From: Bradyrhizobium algeriense
Lineage (GTDB): Bacteria > Pseudomonadota > Alphaproteobacteria > Rhizobiales > Xanthobacteraceae
Assembly: GCF_003062295.1 (NCBI RefSeq)
Contig: NZ_PYCN01000002.1
Span: forward strand, 248,001 to 312,000
Reading direction: 5' to 3'
DNA length: 64,000 bases
Each line of letters begins with the position of its first letter. Position 1 is the first letter of the stretch. The position numbers and the translations under genes are program-made. Below the pieces are notes generated by a model, which worked only from the letters and a program-made list of their open reading frames with translations, did no database searches and was not told the origin of the DNA. This document shows, one piece after another, positions 53,716-62,100 of this stretch.

Positions 53716-55086
53716 ATGGACATGAACCGCCGCCATCTCATTGGAGCATCCGCCGCCGGAGTAGCAGGCGCACTTGCGATGTCGCCGGAGCCAGCGCGCG
53801 CCGCTCCGCCCGCCTCGGCGCTCGGCCGCGACGCCACGCAATATGGCGTCCGCCCCGGCAGTCCCGACGATCAGACCGGCAAACTCCAACGCGCCATCGA
53901 CGAAGCTGCGCGCGCGCAAGCACCGCTGGCGCTGCCGCCGGGGGTCTATCGCACCGGCATGCTTCGCCTGCAAAGCGGCACGCAACTGGTCGGCGTGCGC
54001 GGCGCCACCAAACTCATATTCAGCGGCGGCCCTTCGATGCTGCAGGGCGAAGGCGCCAACAATGTCGGCCTGACCGGCATCACCTTCGATGGCGGCAGCA
54101 TTCCGCTGCCGGAGCGGCGCGGGCTCGTGCATTGCCTCGGCGGTCGCGACGTTCGCATCGCCGATTGCGAAGTCATCGGCAGCGGCGGCAACGGCATCTG
54201 GCTGGAGCAGGTCTCCGGCGAGATCTCCGGCAACATCTTCAGGAAGATCGCGACAACAGCAGTTGTATCGTTCGACGCGCTGGGCCTGGTCGTCTCGCGC
54301 AACACCATCATCGATACCAACGACAACGGCATCGAGATCCTGCGCACGTCGATCGGCGACGACGGCACGCTCGTTCTCGACAACCGCATCGAGGACATCA
54401 AGGCCGGGCCCGGCGGCTCCGGGCAGTATGGCAACGCCATCAATGCGTTCCGCGCCGGCAATGTAATCGTGCGCGGCAACCGCATCAGGAATTGCGACTA
54501 CTCCGCGGTGCGCGGCAATTCGGCCTCGAACATCCAGATCACCGGCAACAGCGTCAGCAATGTCCGCGAGGTCGCGCTCTATTCGGAGTTCGCGTTCGAA
54601 GGCGCCGTGATCGCCAACAATACCGTTGATGGCGCGGCCGTCGGCGTCTCCGTCTGCAATTTCAACGAGGGCGGCCGCATCGCCGTCGTGCAGGGCAACA
54701 TCATCCGTAACCTGCTGCCGAAGCGGCCGATCGGCACTGCGCCAGACGATGACGCCGGAATCGGCATCTATGTCGAGGCGGACTCGACGGTGACAGGCAA
54801 CGTGATCGAAAACGCGCCCTCGTTCGGCATCATCGCCGGCTGGGGAAAGTATCTGCGTGATGTCGCCATTACCGGCAACGTGATCCGCAACGCCTTTGTC
54901 GGCGTCGGCGTGTCGGTAATGCCCGGCGCCGGGACGGCGCTGGTCAACAACAACATGATTTCGGAAACCCCGCGCGGCGCCGTGGTCGGGCTCGACCACG
55001 CCCGCACCATCACGACCGACCTGTCGGCCGAAGGCGCGCAGCGTTACGCGCAGGTGGTGGTCGGGGGCAACGCGGTGCGGCGCTAG
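53716..55086 (+). CDS. TIGR03808 family Tat-exported repeat protein
   Basis: A 456-residue protein with a twin-arginine leader (MNRRHLIGASAAGVAGALA) and many short repeats typical of a right-handed parallel beta-helix, such as ITGNSVSNVREVALYSEFAFEGAVIANNTVDGAAVG. I place it in TIGR03808. The fold is shared with pectate lyases and surface adhesins, but no catalytic residues can be assigned. The ATG at 53716 follows GAGGG; a second ATG is at 53722. The convergent neighbour is TIGR03809, the usual partner, and the pair's function is unknown. Confidence 0.88.
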   Translation: MDMNRRHLIGASAAGVAGALAMSPEPARAAPPASALGRDATQYGVRPGSPDDQTGKLQRAIDEAARAQAPLALPPGVYRTGMLRLQSGTQLVGVRGATKLIFSGGPSMLQGEGANNVGLTGITFDGGSIPLPERRGLVHCLGGRDVRIADCEVIGSGGNGIWLEQVSGEISGNIFRKIATTAVVSFDALGLVVSRNTIIDTNDNGIEILRTSIGDDGTLVLDNRIEDIKAGPGGSGQYGNAINAFRAGNVIVRGNRIRNCDYSAVRGNSASNIQITGNSVSNVREVALYSEFAFEGAVIANNTVDGAAVGVSVCNFNEGGRIAVVQGNIIRNLLPKRPIGTAPDDDAGIGIYVEADSTVTGNVIENAPSFGIIAGWGKYLRDVAITGNVIRNAFVGVGVSVMPGAGTALVNNNMISETPRGAVVGLDHARTITTDLSAEGAQRYAQVVVGGNAVRR

Positions 55087-55104
55087 CTCGCCCCTCACGC
55101 CGCC

Positions 55105-55617
55105 TTACAGCGCGTTGCGCAGCAGCGGATAGCGTTCCTTCATCGTATCGAAATCGAGTGGCGGCAACGGCACCTCATCCAGCGCCGGCGCGTCAGGCAC
55201 GGACGGCGCCTCGTCCGCCACGGCGAGCCGGCTTTCCAGCGCGACCAGAACATCCGCGGGAATTTCGCGCGGCGGCGTTGCGGCAATCGGCGCCGGCTGC
55301 AGGTGCACAACCGGCTGACGGAACCCTTCATCGCGCGGCAGCGGCGTCAGCAGCCGCGGCGTCGTGCGGCGGCGGCCAAGCCAGGCCAGGTCGATCGCCG
55401 TGTTTTCGAGCGAGGCTTCGCGGCTCAACAGGTCGCGCCAGGTTTCGACGGCGGCCTTGGCTTCCTGGATGTTTTCGAGAAATTCGAGTTCGGTGTGATA
55501 TCGGCGCCAGCGCCCGGTCTCGAACAGTTCAGTAAGGTATTCCAGCCGTTGCTCGGCAAGGTTGCACCAGCGCGCAACAATATTGCGGCCACGTGCCACG
55601 TCTGCAGGATGTGCCAT
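55105..55617 (-). CDS. TIGR03809 family protein
   Basis: A 170-residue protein, mostly helical in the first half (ARWCNLAEQRLEYLTELFETGRWRRYHTELEFLENIQEAKAAVETWRDLL), then a Pro-rich half and a short acidic end (LDFDTMKERYPLLRNAL). It is next to the TIGR03808 gene, matching the definition of the TIGR03809 family as its neighbour. It has no signal peptide, so it is probably cytoplasmic. Function unknown. Confidence 0.82.
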   Translation of the reverse strand: MAHPADVARGRNIVARWCNLAEQRLEYLTELFETGRWRRYHTELEFLENIQEAKAAVETWRDLLSREASLENTAIDLAWLGRRRTTPRLLTPLPRDEGFRQPVVHLQPAPIAATPPREIPADVLVALESRLAVADEAPSVPDAPALDEVPLPPLDFDTMKERYPLLRNAL

Positions 55618-56170
55618 AAATCAGCCCGTAAGAGAGAGACGGACGCAGACGCAACCTGAGACGAATCAATTGGAAGTGACAGGTATATTCTGTGGAAAAC
55701 TTTTCTCACTGTCCAGTACGTGAAGCTACGGACGACACCGTGATCGAAGAAATCCGCACAAATACGGAGTTGTCATCGCTCTTCACCGTCAAGCTGCACG
55801 GCAGCATGGCCGCGTTGCGAGGCGCGCCTCGATCATTTCGTTGGGAAGACGCGAGGAAATATCGCGCCGTCCACGCAGACGAACGGAACGCCTGCGGTCG
55901 GCAAGCCCACGCGGACGCCACACACGACGCGGCGTCTTCCAAGAAACCTGTTTCCGAAAATGAAAGACCCGTCCGGGGGGACAACCGGACGGGTCAAGCC
56001 ATATGGGGCGCTTGGGGTGGATGGGCGCTCGCGCCGAATACAGCCGATGGGGAGGGATTACCGCTCCCACATAGATAAGTCGCAGCACCCTCGCCGGACG
56101 TTCAAAACGCCGGACGATTTTTTTAACCTTGTGTTCGGGAACGATTGCCGGAAAACCGCTGCACAGCAGG
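55618..56170. other. Intergenic region with terminator, no gene supported
   Basis: This 553-base gap contains the terminator at 55966-55995 and should contain the promoter of the leftward TIGR03809 gene near 55618-55720. A 128-codon rightward frame (55692-56078) runs straight through the terminator and has no family character, so it is not called. An AT-rich stretch lies near 56110-56130. Confidence 0.55.
55966..55995 (-). terminator. Rho-independent terminator for the sigma/protease operon
   Basis: GACCCGTCCGG (55966-55976) and CCGGACGGGTC (55985-55995) form a perfect 11-base stem with an 8-base loop. Read leftward it is followed by TTTCATTTTC, as a rho-independent terminator requires. It lies about 180 bases after the stop of the subtilisin-like gene and would end the sigma/anti-sigma/protease transcript. 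Confidence 0.7.
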
Positions 56171-57904
56171 CTATTTCGCGGCGTTTGCGGCCGATTTGTC
56201 CGACGCCATCGACGGCGGGGAGTCATTCAGCGCCCGGCTCACGGAAGCGTTATCGGCAGACGGGTCGAGCGCCGGCGTTTTTTCTCCCGCTGGCTTGCCG
56301 GAAACGGAGGCAAGCGGAACCGCCGGCGGGGCGGTCGCCGCAGTGACCGCGGCAAAGGCGTCGGCCTCCCCTGCTCCAAACTGATCGTCGCGGCCGGGAG
56401 TGCCGAGATCGCGGGCGGTCTTCGTTAGAAGCGCACGAACATCGTTTGGTTTCAACGCAGGATTGCGCTCCAGCATCAGCGCCGCAACGCCGCTGACATA
56501 GGCGGCGGAGAACGACGTGCCCGACGTGATCTGATATTTTTCATCCGGCGCCGGCAGGAAGATATCGGCGCCCGGCGCCGATATCGCGATGTGGTTGCCC
56601 CGGTTCGACGCCGCGAACAGCCTTTGCTGCGCGTCGGTTCCGCTCACTGCAATGACGTTCGGATTGGCGGCCGGATACAGCGGCGGCGATTTCGCGCCGG
56701 CATTGCCGGCCGCAGCCACCATCAGGATGCCGCGGCTCGCCGTTGCGGCGATCCCGCGCTCGATCAGCGGATCCTTCGGGCCGGCAAAGCTCATGTTGAT
56801 GATCTGCGCGCCATGCTCGGTCGCGTAGTCCAATCCCCTCAGGATCACATAGGACGTGCTCTCCGCGCCCTTCGATCCCGCGCCGAATGCGCGGATCGCG
56901 AGCAACCTCGCCTCCGGCGCGCTGCCCATCAGTTTGGCATGCGCAACGATCGCGCCGGCAATGCCGGTGCCGTGGACATGCGGACCTTCCTTGCTGCCGA
57001 GCGCGTCGAAACTGTCGGCGACCGAATTGGCGAGTTCGGGATGTTTGACGTCGACACCTGAATCGATCACCGCAATGGTGACGTTCATGCCGCGGACGAG
57101 CGCATGCGCCTGCGGCAGCCGAAGCTGGGCGACGGCGTATTGCGCAGCGTCCCCCTCGATTGCGGGCTTCCTCGCATCCTGCAGGAAGTAACGGAAATTG
57201 AGCTGCACCGAGCGCACGCTGCCGTCGGCGGCGAGTTCGCGGCGCACGGTGTCCACCGGCCGCCGATCCACGATGCGGAACAGGCCGATGGTGCCGCCGA
57301 GCAGCGGGAAACTCTGCGATGAAATGCGCTCCAGGCCGTGACGCCGCGCCAGCTCATCGGCCTCGGCGGTGGATAATGCGCCGTCGATTTCGGCGACGAG
57401 TTCGTTCTGGACCGCGCGCGTATTGACCGCGGCCTGCGCGTTATTATTGCGCGATCCGCCATTGCCCTTCTTGGCCGAGCTGCCGTTGCCGCCGCCGGCC
57501 GACATGACCGGACGATCGAAGCACTCGCCGTCGGGACCGCGAAACGCGTTCTGGCAGGCCGGATAGAGATTGGGCGAAAACCGCGCATGGGGCAGCGTCG
57601 ACGACACGCCGGCGCCCGGGCGGACTCGCAGAGTCGAACTCATGGTGCCGATCCGGGACGGCGGCGTCCGCGCCACGCGATCGGCGCTTATGCTCGGCCG
57701 GGCCGCGACACCGGGATTAATCCGCGGCGTTATCGTCGGATTGATGGTAGGCGTCCGCGCCCCGACATTGAGATTGGGCGTGCGCATAATGCCCTGCGCA
57801 TGAACCGCCGAGGCTGCGAACGCCATCAATGGCAAAAGCGCCGCCGACAAAATCAATGCCGCGCGGCGCGTCTTCATCAGCCAATTCGGACAATCGTGAA
57901 CCAT
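56171..57904 (-). CDS. Subtilisin-like (S8) secreted serine protease
   Basis: A 577-residue secreted protease. A signal peptide (about 11-37, ends AVHAQG) precedes a Thr/Pro-rich linker (41-165), an I9-like propeptide (about 168-240: ELVAEIDGALSTAEADELARRHGLERI...), and the S8 domain with D281 (AVIDSGVD), H311 (VHGTG), N401 (AAAGNAG) and S464 (SGTSFSAAYVSG). After a short Ala/Pro-rich tail it ends. ATG 57904 has GAGG upstream; ATG 57877 is the alternative. It is the third gene after the ECF sigma factor and its anti-sigma factor, so its expression is under their control, and it may act on the anti-sigma factor. Confidence 0.9.
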   Translation of the reverse strand: MVHDCPNWLMKTRRAALILSAALLPLMAFAASAVHAQGIMRTPNLNVGARTPTINPTITPRINPGVAARPSISADRVARTPPSRIGTMSSTLRVRPGAGVSSTLPHARFSPNLYPACQNAFRGPDGECFDRPVMSAGGGNGSSAKKGNGGSRNNNAQAAVNTRAVQNELVAEIDGALSTAEADELARRHGLERISSQSFPLLGGTIGLFRIVDRRPVDTVRRELAADGSVRSVQLNFRYFLQDARKPAIEGDAAQYAVAQLRLPQAHALVRGMNVTIAVIDSGVDVKHPELANSVADSFDALGSKEGPHVHGTGIAGAIVAHAKLMGSAPEARLLAIRAFGAGSKGAESTSYVILRGLDYATEHGAQIINMSFAGPKDPLIERGIAATASRGILMVAAAGNAGAKSPPLYPAANPNVIAVSGTDAQQRLFAASNRGNHIAISAPGADIFLPAPDEKYQITSGTSFSAAYVSGVAALMLERNPALKPNDVRALLTKTARDLGTPGRDDQFGAGEADAFAAVTAATAPPAVPLASVSGKPAGEKTPALDPSADNASVSRALNDSPPSMASDKSAANAAK

Positions 57905-57937
57905 GGAACCTCGGCCTTCCCGGGGCGCCGCGAACTC

Positions 57938-58651
57938 TTACGGCGTTGCGACCGCCAGGCTGACGATCTTCTCGCGCTGCAGCCTGCCCAGCAGGGCTGC
58001 GGCTTCGTCCTTTCCAACAGCCTTGTTGCCGAACTGAAGGCGGAACATGCCGCCCTTGGCGCCGTCGACGATCGAGGCCTGGTAATTGTCGAGCAAAGCG
58101 GTGATGTCGGCGATACGGGCTTCCGGCGCAAACCGTACCAGCGCGCGCGGCGGAGCGGCGCTAATGCCGAGATCGCGGGTGATGGGCGCCGACGACCGTT
58201 CGTTTATGCTCAGCGAAGCGGTCTGGAACGAAGCGGTCTGGTTCTTCATCAGTACGGCGCCGATCACGCCGGCCTGCAACAGCAGCGCCACGGCGCCGAG
58301 GCTCGCCGACCAGGCCAGCGTGCGCGGCGACAACCGTGCGAAAAATTCAGATATCCGGGCGGACAGGCTGACCGAAAGCGATGGCTTGCGCACGGGCTCT
58401 CCGTCGATCGCGGCAAACAGCTTCGTCATGGCGCGCGTGGACGGCGCACCGAGGCTCTCGTTGAGGCTGATCGTCTCGGCGTATTCCTCGCGGATGACGG
58501 CGTATTGCCGGGCAAGCTCGGGATCGCCGGCGAGTGCTTCCTCGACGCGGCGAGCATCGCGCGCGCTCAAGGTGCCGGCCGCATGGAACGGCAACAGCAT
58601 CTCGATTTCGCTGGGCTCGTGATCCAGCATTTTTTTGCTCGCCGCCATCAT
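57938..58651 (-). CDS. Membrane anti-sigma factor
   Basis: A 237-residue protein with a helical N-terminal anti-sigma domain (about 10-80, EIEMLLPFHAAGTLSARDARRVEEAL), lacking the HxxxCxxC zinc motif, a single membrane helix (about 111-135) and a periplasmic domain (about 168-235). That domain reads RALVRFAPEARIADITALL...GGMFRLQF...ALLGRLQREKIVSLAVA, the strand-helix-strand-helix-strand pattern of subtilisin I9 propeptides. The start at 58651 overlaps the sigma factor stop, so the two are coupled, and the protease starts 34 bases downstream. It would hold the sigma factor at the membrane until a signal releases it. Confidence 0.82.
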   Translation of the reverse strand: MMAASKKMLDHEPSEIEMLLPFHAAGTLSARDARRVEEALAGDPELARQYAVIREEYAETISLNESLGAPSTRAMTKLFAAIDGEPVRKPSLSVSLSARISEFFARLSPRTLAWSASLGAVALLLQAGVIGAVLMKNQTASFQTASLSINERSSAPITRDLGISAAPPRALVRFAPEARIADITALLDNYQASIVDGAKGGMFRLQFGNKAVGKDEAAALLGRLQREKIVSLAVATP

Positions 58652-59217
58652 GGCCAACCTCGCTCTATGCCGGCTGCCTTCAGCAACTCGGCCAATTTCT
58701 TGCGCGCATAAAACAGGCGCGTCTTGACGGTGTTCTCCGGAATTCCGACGATTTCGGCCACCTCTTCCACGGACTTCTCGTGGTAGTAGACGAGATCGAC
58801 GATCTCCCGATGATCTGACGAAAGCGCCGTCAGGCACTTGCGCAACGCTTCACCCGTATCCTTCTTCTGCACCACCACTTCGGGATCGTCGGACGTATCC
58901 TCGATCGCGTTCGCAGTCTCGTCGTCCAGTCCAACGTCCTTGCGGCGCCTTAGTGCCGAAAGGGCCTTGAACCGCGTAATCGCCAACAGCCACGTGGTAA
59001 CGGCGGATCGGCCTTCGAACTTGCCGGCCTGACGCCACACATCGAGAAAAACCTCGCTGATGAGGTCTTCCGCAATCTGTTCATCCCTTACGAGCCGAAG
59101 CCCGAAACGGAACACCCTGACATGGTGCCTTCCGTAAAGCACCTGCATGGCGAGCCGGTCGCCTTGAGCGATCCGAGCGATCAGAATTTCGTCTGAAGCC
59201 GCCTGTGCCGCGTTCAA
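58648..59217 (-). CDS. ECF-type RNA polymerase sigma factor
   Basis: A 189-residue extracytoplasmic function sigma factor. Region 2 includes IAEDLISEVFLDVWRQAGKFEGRSAVTTWLLAITRFKALSALRR; region 4 is CLTALSSDHREIVDLVYYHEKSVEEVAEIVGIPENTVKTRLFYARKKLAELL. It starts with TTG at 59217, since no ATG exists before residue 24. It overlaps the anti-sigma gene and probably drives the operon that includes the S8 protease. An inverted repeat lies about 46 bases upstream of the start. Promoter recognition sequence not clear. Confidence 0.9.
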   Translation of the reverse strand: MNAAQAASDEILIARIAQGDRLAMQVLYGRHHVRVFRFGLRLVRDEQIAEDLISEVFLDVWRQAGKFEGRSAVTTWLLAITRFKALSALRRRKDVGLDDETANAIEDTSDDPEVVVQKKDTGEALRKCLTALSSDHREIVDLVYYHEKSVEEVAEIVGIPENTVKTRLFYARKKLAELLKAAGIERGWP

Positions 59218-59636
59218 TGGCCGTCTCGCAAAGTTGGTCTGACGGGAGAGGCCGGCGGTTCGATGTGAAAGGTGAGATTCTTCACATTACGGCAATGTCC
59301 GGAGCGCATGTGTGACCTACCGCACAGACGGACATTACCAGGCCATTTTCCCGGCAAAGACGAGCTGAACTCTAGAATTGGTACCATAATACGGAAAAAC
59401 TTTCTTAAAGACGCGCCACCCCAACCTTAGCAAGGCTTCGCCGGCGGGGCAGCATCTGCGTACGCACAAAGGTTTCCCGCGCAAGCGGGTTTCGCGCTAT
59501 CGGAATTCGGCAGATTTCCGTTACGAAACAGTGCAATGGCAGGGTTTTAACGGGCCCGATTCGACTGCAAAAGATACCAAACCTAAAGGCTTTATTCCCT
59601 AAAGTTTCGTCGGGTATCCTCCAATAGCGACGGGAC
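59218..59636. other. Divergent intergenic region, no gene supported
   Basis: This 419-base gap lies between the leftward ECF sigma operon and the rightward diguanylate cyclase. It contains an inverted repeat near the sigma start and an AT-rich stretch at about 59365-59420. A 77-codon leftward frame (59405-59638) has no family character and no ribosome site. Both promoters should lie here. Confidence 0.5.
59263..59287. promoter_or_regulatory. Inverted repeat upstream of the ECF sigma gene
   Basis: ATGTGAA (59263-59269) and TTCACAT (59281-59287) are perfect 7-base inverted arms with an 11-base spacer, about 46 bases before the sigma factor start. Arm spacing places the half-sites about 1.7 turns apart, plausible for a dimeric regulator. 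No candidate regulator adjoins it. Confidence 0.4.
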
Positions 59637-60782
59637 ATGAGCAGCGCGGCTTCATTGCTTCAGGGGCAAGGCTCCCACAGTACGGCCGCGCCGGTCCGAC
59701 TGCCGCCGGAGGTATTGAAGCGCCGGGTCGGCCAGCGCCGGCACATGCTGGCCGTCCAGGTCGTCAGCTATGCGCTCATCACCTCGGTGCTGCTGGCCTA
59801 TTGCTACGCCGGCACCATCCCGATCGTCATTCCGTCGACCTATTTCCTTTCCGGCATCGGACTGGTCTCGGTCTTTGTCGTGTTGTCGGAAGCCAACTTC
59901 AACGACCGGTTCGAAGACCACTATCTGACGATCTTCCAGGTTGCCGGCCACGTCGCGCTCCAGCTCTGTTTCCTGCTGGCGGCGCCTGAAATCGGATTTG
60001 CCTTCCTGAGCGTGGTATTTCTCATTTTCGGGTTCGGCGCGCTGCGAATGACCTCCCGGCAGGCGATCACCTCCTGGACGCTCACCATGATCGGCCTGGC
60101 GCCGATCTTCCTCTTCAGCAGCACCCCGATCGGCCTGCCGATTACCACCCAGACCGAACGCGTCGCGGCCATGCTTTCCTTTGTCCTCACGATCGGACAG
60201 TGCGCCTTCGTGGGACTGTATGGCAGCACCATGCGCAAGATGCTCTACGACCGCAGCTTCGAACTGAAAGCGGCGTACAAGCGGATCGAGGAGCTTGCCG
60301 AACTCGACGAATTGACGGGGGCGTCCAACCGGCGCTGCATCATGCGAATGCTGGAGGAGGAGATTGCCCGCGCGACCCGCAGCGGATCGCCCTGCTCCAT
60401 CGCGCTGATTGACCTCGACTGGTTCAAACGGATCAACGACGCCTACGGCCATCCGACCGGCGACGAGGTGCTGCGGACATTCTCGATCACCATGTTCGCC
60501 AACGTCCGCAGCGTCGACCGGTTCGGCCGCTATGGCGGCGAGGAATTCCTGCTGGTGCTGCCCGACATGGACGCCGACCAGGCCATGCGGGCACTCGACC
60601 GGTTGCGCGCCATTATTGCCGATCTCGACTGGAGCGCGTTCTCGCCGGGCATGAAGGTGACGATGTCGGCCGGCGTCGCAACGCTTAATCCGAACGAGAC
60701 GTCAGACCTATTTCTCGCGCGCGCCGACAGCGCGCTTTATGCAGCCAAGGCGCAGGGACGCAACCGCGTTACCCGCGCCTGA
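59637..60782 (+). CDS. Membrane diguanylate cyclase (GGDEF)
   Basis: A 381-residue protein with about six membrane helices (residues 35-200) forming an unassigned sensor and a C-terminal GGDEF domain that makes cyclic di-GMP. The active site is GGEEF near residues 300-304, with the RxxD inhibitory site (RSVD) 5 residues upstream, so product feedback should be possible. DLDWFKRINDAYGH carries the metal aspartate. The DUF2336 gene follows 63 bases later. Regulates motility or surface growth by analogy with other such enzymes. Confidence 0.92.
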   Translation: MSSAASLLQGQGSHSTAAPVRLPPEVLKRRVGQRRHMLAVQVVSYALITSVLLAYCYAGTIPIVIPSTYFLSGIGLVSVFVVLSEANFNDRFEDHYLTIFQVAGHVALQLCFLLAAPEIGFAFLSVVFLIFGFGALRMTSRQAITSWTLTMIGLAPIFLFSSTPIGLPITTQTERVAAMLSFVLTIGQCAFVGLYGSTMRKMLYDRSFELKAAYKRIEELAELDELTGASNRRCIMRMLEEEIARATRSGSPCSIALIDLDWFKRINDAYGHPTGDEVLRTFSITMFANVRSVDRFGRYGGEEFLLVLPDMDADQAMRALDRLRAIIADLDWSAFSPGMKVTMSAGVATLNPNETSDLFLARADSALYAAKAQGRNRVTRA

Positions 60783-60845
60783 TCCGACATATTTCAGCTC
60801 CGGCGGCGCAGAATACGCCGCCAGCTTTTGCTCCAGGACAGAGTC

Positions 60846-61958
60846 ATGATTTCGAAAGCCGCCAAGTCCCCTTCTCTCGGAAGTCTGCTCGACGAGCTGC
60901 AGTCGACGCTCGCGCACGGCACCGTCGCGCGCCGGGTAGAGACCCTGCGCCGGGTAACCGATCTCTTCATCAATGGCGCGGTGGACTATTCGGACGAGCA
61001 GGTCGGGCTGTTCGACGACGTATTCCAGTGCCTGATCGACCACATCGAAACCTCGGCCAGGATGCTCCTGGCCAACCGTCTCGCCGCGGTCGACACCGCC
61101 CCGCCGCTCACCATCCGCGCGCTTGCTTTCGATGATGTCATCGAGGTGGCAGGTCCGGTGCTGTCGCAGTCGATGCGGCTCGACGACAAGACCCTGATCG
61201 AGAATGCGCGCAGCAAGAGCCAGGCGCATTTGATGGCGATTTCGACGCGCAGGACCCTGAGCGGCGCGGTCACCGACGTGCTGGTCCAGCGCGGCAACGA
61301 CGAGGTGATTCAGTCAACCGTGAACAATCCGGGCGCGGAGTTCACCGAGCGCGGCTTTACCCGCCTCGTCAGGCGCGCCGACGGCGACGACAATCTCACG
61401 AGCTGCATCGGCCTGCGCCCGTCCGTGCCGCGGCATCTCTATCTGAAACTGCTCGCCAAGGCCTCCGACACGGTGCGGCAGCGGCTGGAGGCCGCCAACC
61501 CGCAGCAGGCAGCCGAAGTGCCGACCGTGGTCAAGGAAGCAACGCGTCGCGCGCGCTCGGCGACCTCGACGATCACCAAGGACACCCCGATTGCGCACGC
61601 GCTGGTCAAGTCGCTGTATGAGGACGGCCGGCTCGACGAATCCGAAGTGGCGTCGTTTGCCGCGGCCGGAAAATTCGACGAGGCCAATGCCTCGATCGCA
61701 GCGCTCGCCAACGTGCCGGTGGCGATCGCCGAGAACATGATGATCGAAACCCGGGCCGAAGGCGTGATGATCCTGGCGAAGGTCGCAGGGTTGTCGTGGC
61801 CGACGGTCAAGACCATCATCAAGATGCGCGACGAACTCTCCGGCGCGGAGCCGGCCGATCTTATGGCCTGCAAGGACACCTACGAGCGGCTGCGGCCGTC
61901 GACGGCGCAGCAGGTGCTGCGCTTCCACCGCATGCAGCAGAACGCGCCGGTGGCGTGA
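60846..61958 (+). CDS. DUF2336 domain protein, second copy
   Basis: A 370-residue helical protein of the DUF2336 family, longer than the copy at 24232. Recognised from helical repeats such as RRVETLRRVTDLFINGAVDYSDEQVGLFDDVFQCLIDHIE and GFTRLVRRADGDDNLTSCIGLRPSVP. The ATG at 60846 gives a family-like start; an in-frame start at 60828 is less likely. It follows a diguanylate cyclase in the same direction, so a role in cyclic di-GMP signalling is a possible context clue. Its transcript ends in a palindromic repeat. Confidence 0.82.
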   Translation: MISKAAKSPSLGSLLDELQSTLAHGTVARRVETLRRVTDLFINGAVDYSDEQVGLFDDVFQCLIDHIETSARMLLANRLAAVDTAPPLTIRALAFDDVIEVAGPVLSQSMRLDDKTLIENARSKSQAHLMAISTRRTLSGAVTDVLVQRGNDEVIQSTVNNPGAEFTERGFTRLVRRADGDDNLTSCIGLRPSVPRHLYLKLLAKASDTVRQRLEAANPQQAAEVPTVVKEATRRARSATSTITKDTPIAHALVKSLYEDGRLDESEVASFAAAGKFDEANASIAALANVPVAIAENMMIETRAEGVMILAKVAGLSWPTVKTIIKMRDELSGAEPADLMACKDTYERLRPSTAQQVLRFHRMQQNAPVA

Positions 61959-61971
61959 GTACTCTGCTCCC

Positions 61972-62090
61972 GTAGCCCGGATGGAGCGCAGCGCAATCCG
62001 GGGTTCCTGCCGCTAGAAAGAGCCCCGGATTTGCGCGGAGCCTGTCATCGGGCGCGCGTTCGCGCGACCCGTTGGCTCCATCCGGGCTAC
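61972..62090. repeat. Compound palindromic repeat between convergent genes
   Basis: Outer perfect 16-base arms GTAGCCCGGATGGAGC (61972-61987) and GCTCCATCCGGGCTAC (62075-62090) enclose smaller hairpins, including GCGCAATCCGGGG against CCCCGGATTTGCGC (one bulge) and a GC-rich CGCGCGTTCGCGCG loop. The core GGATGGAGCGCAGCG is shared with the palindrome at 53388, in part. It separates the convergent DUF2336 and NrsF genes. Confidence 0.85.
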
Positions 62091-62100
62091 GCGCTGGCGC

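Noticed and set aside
53671..55098. 475-codon leftward frame opposite the TIGR03808 gene
   Set aside because: Shadow frame; the plus strand has a Tat signal and beta-helix repeats.
55692..56078. 128-codon rightward frame in the gap near 56 kb
   Set aside because: Runs through a strong terminator hairpin, no family character, no good ribosome site.
59405..59638. 77-codon leftward frame before the diguanylate cyclase
   Set aside because: Lies in an AT-richer promoter region without ribosome site or recognisable product.
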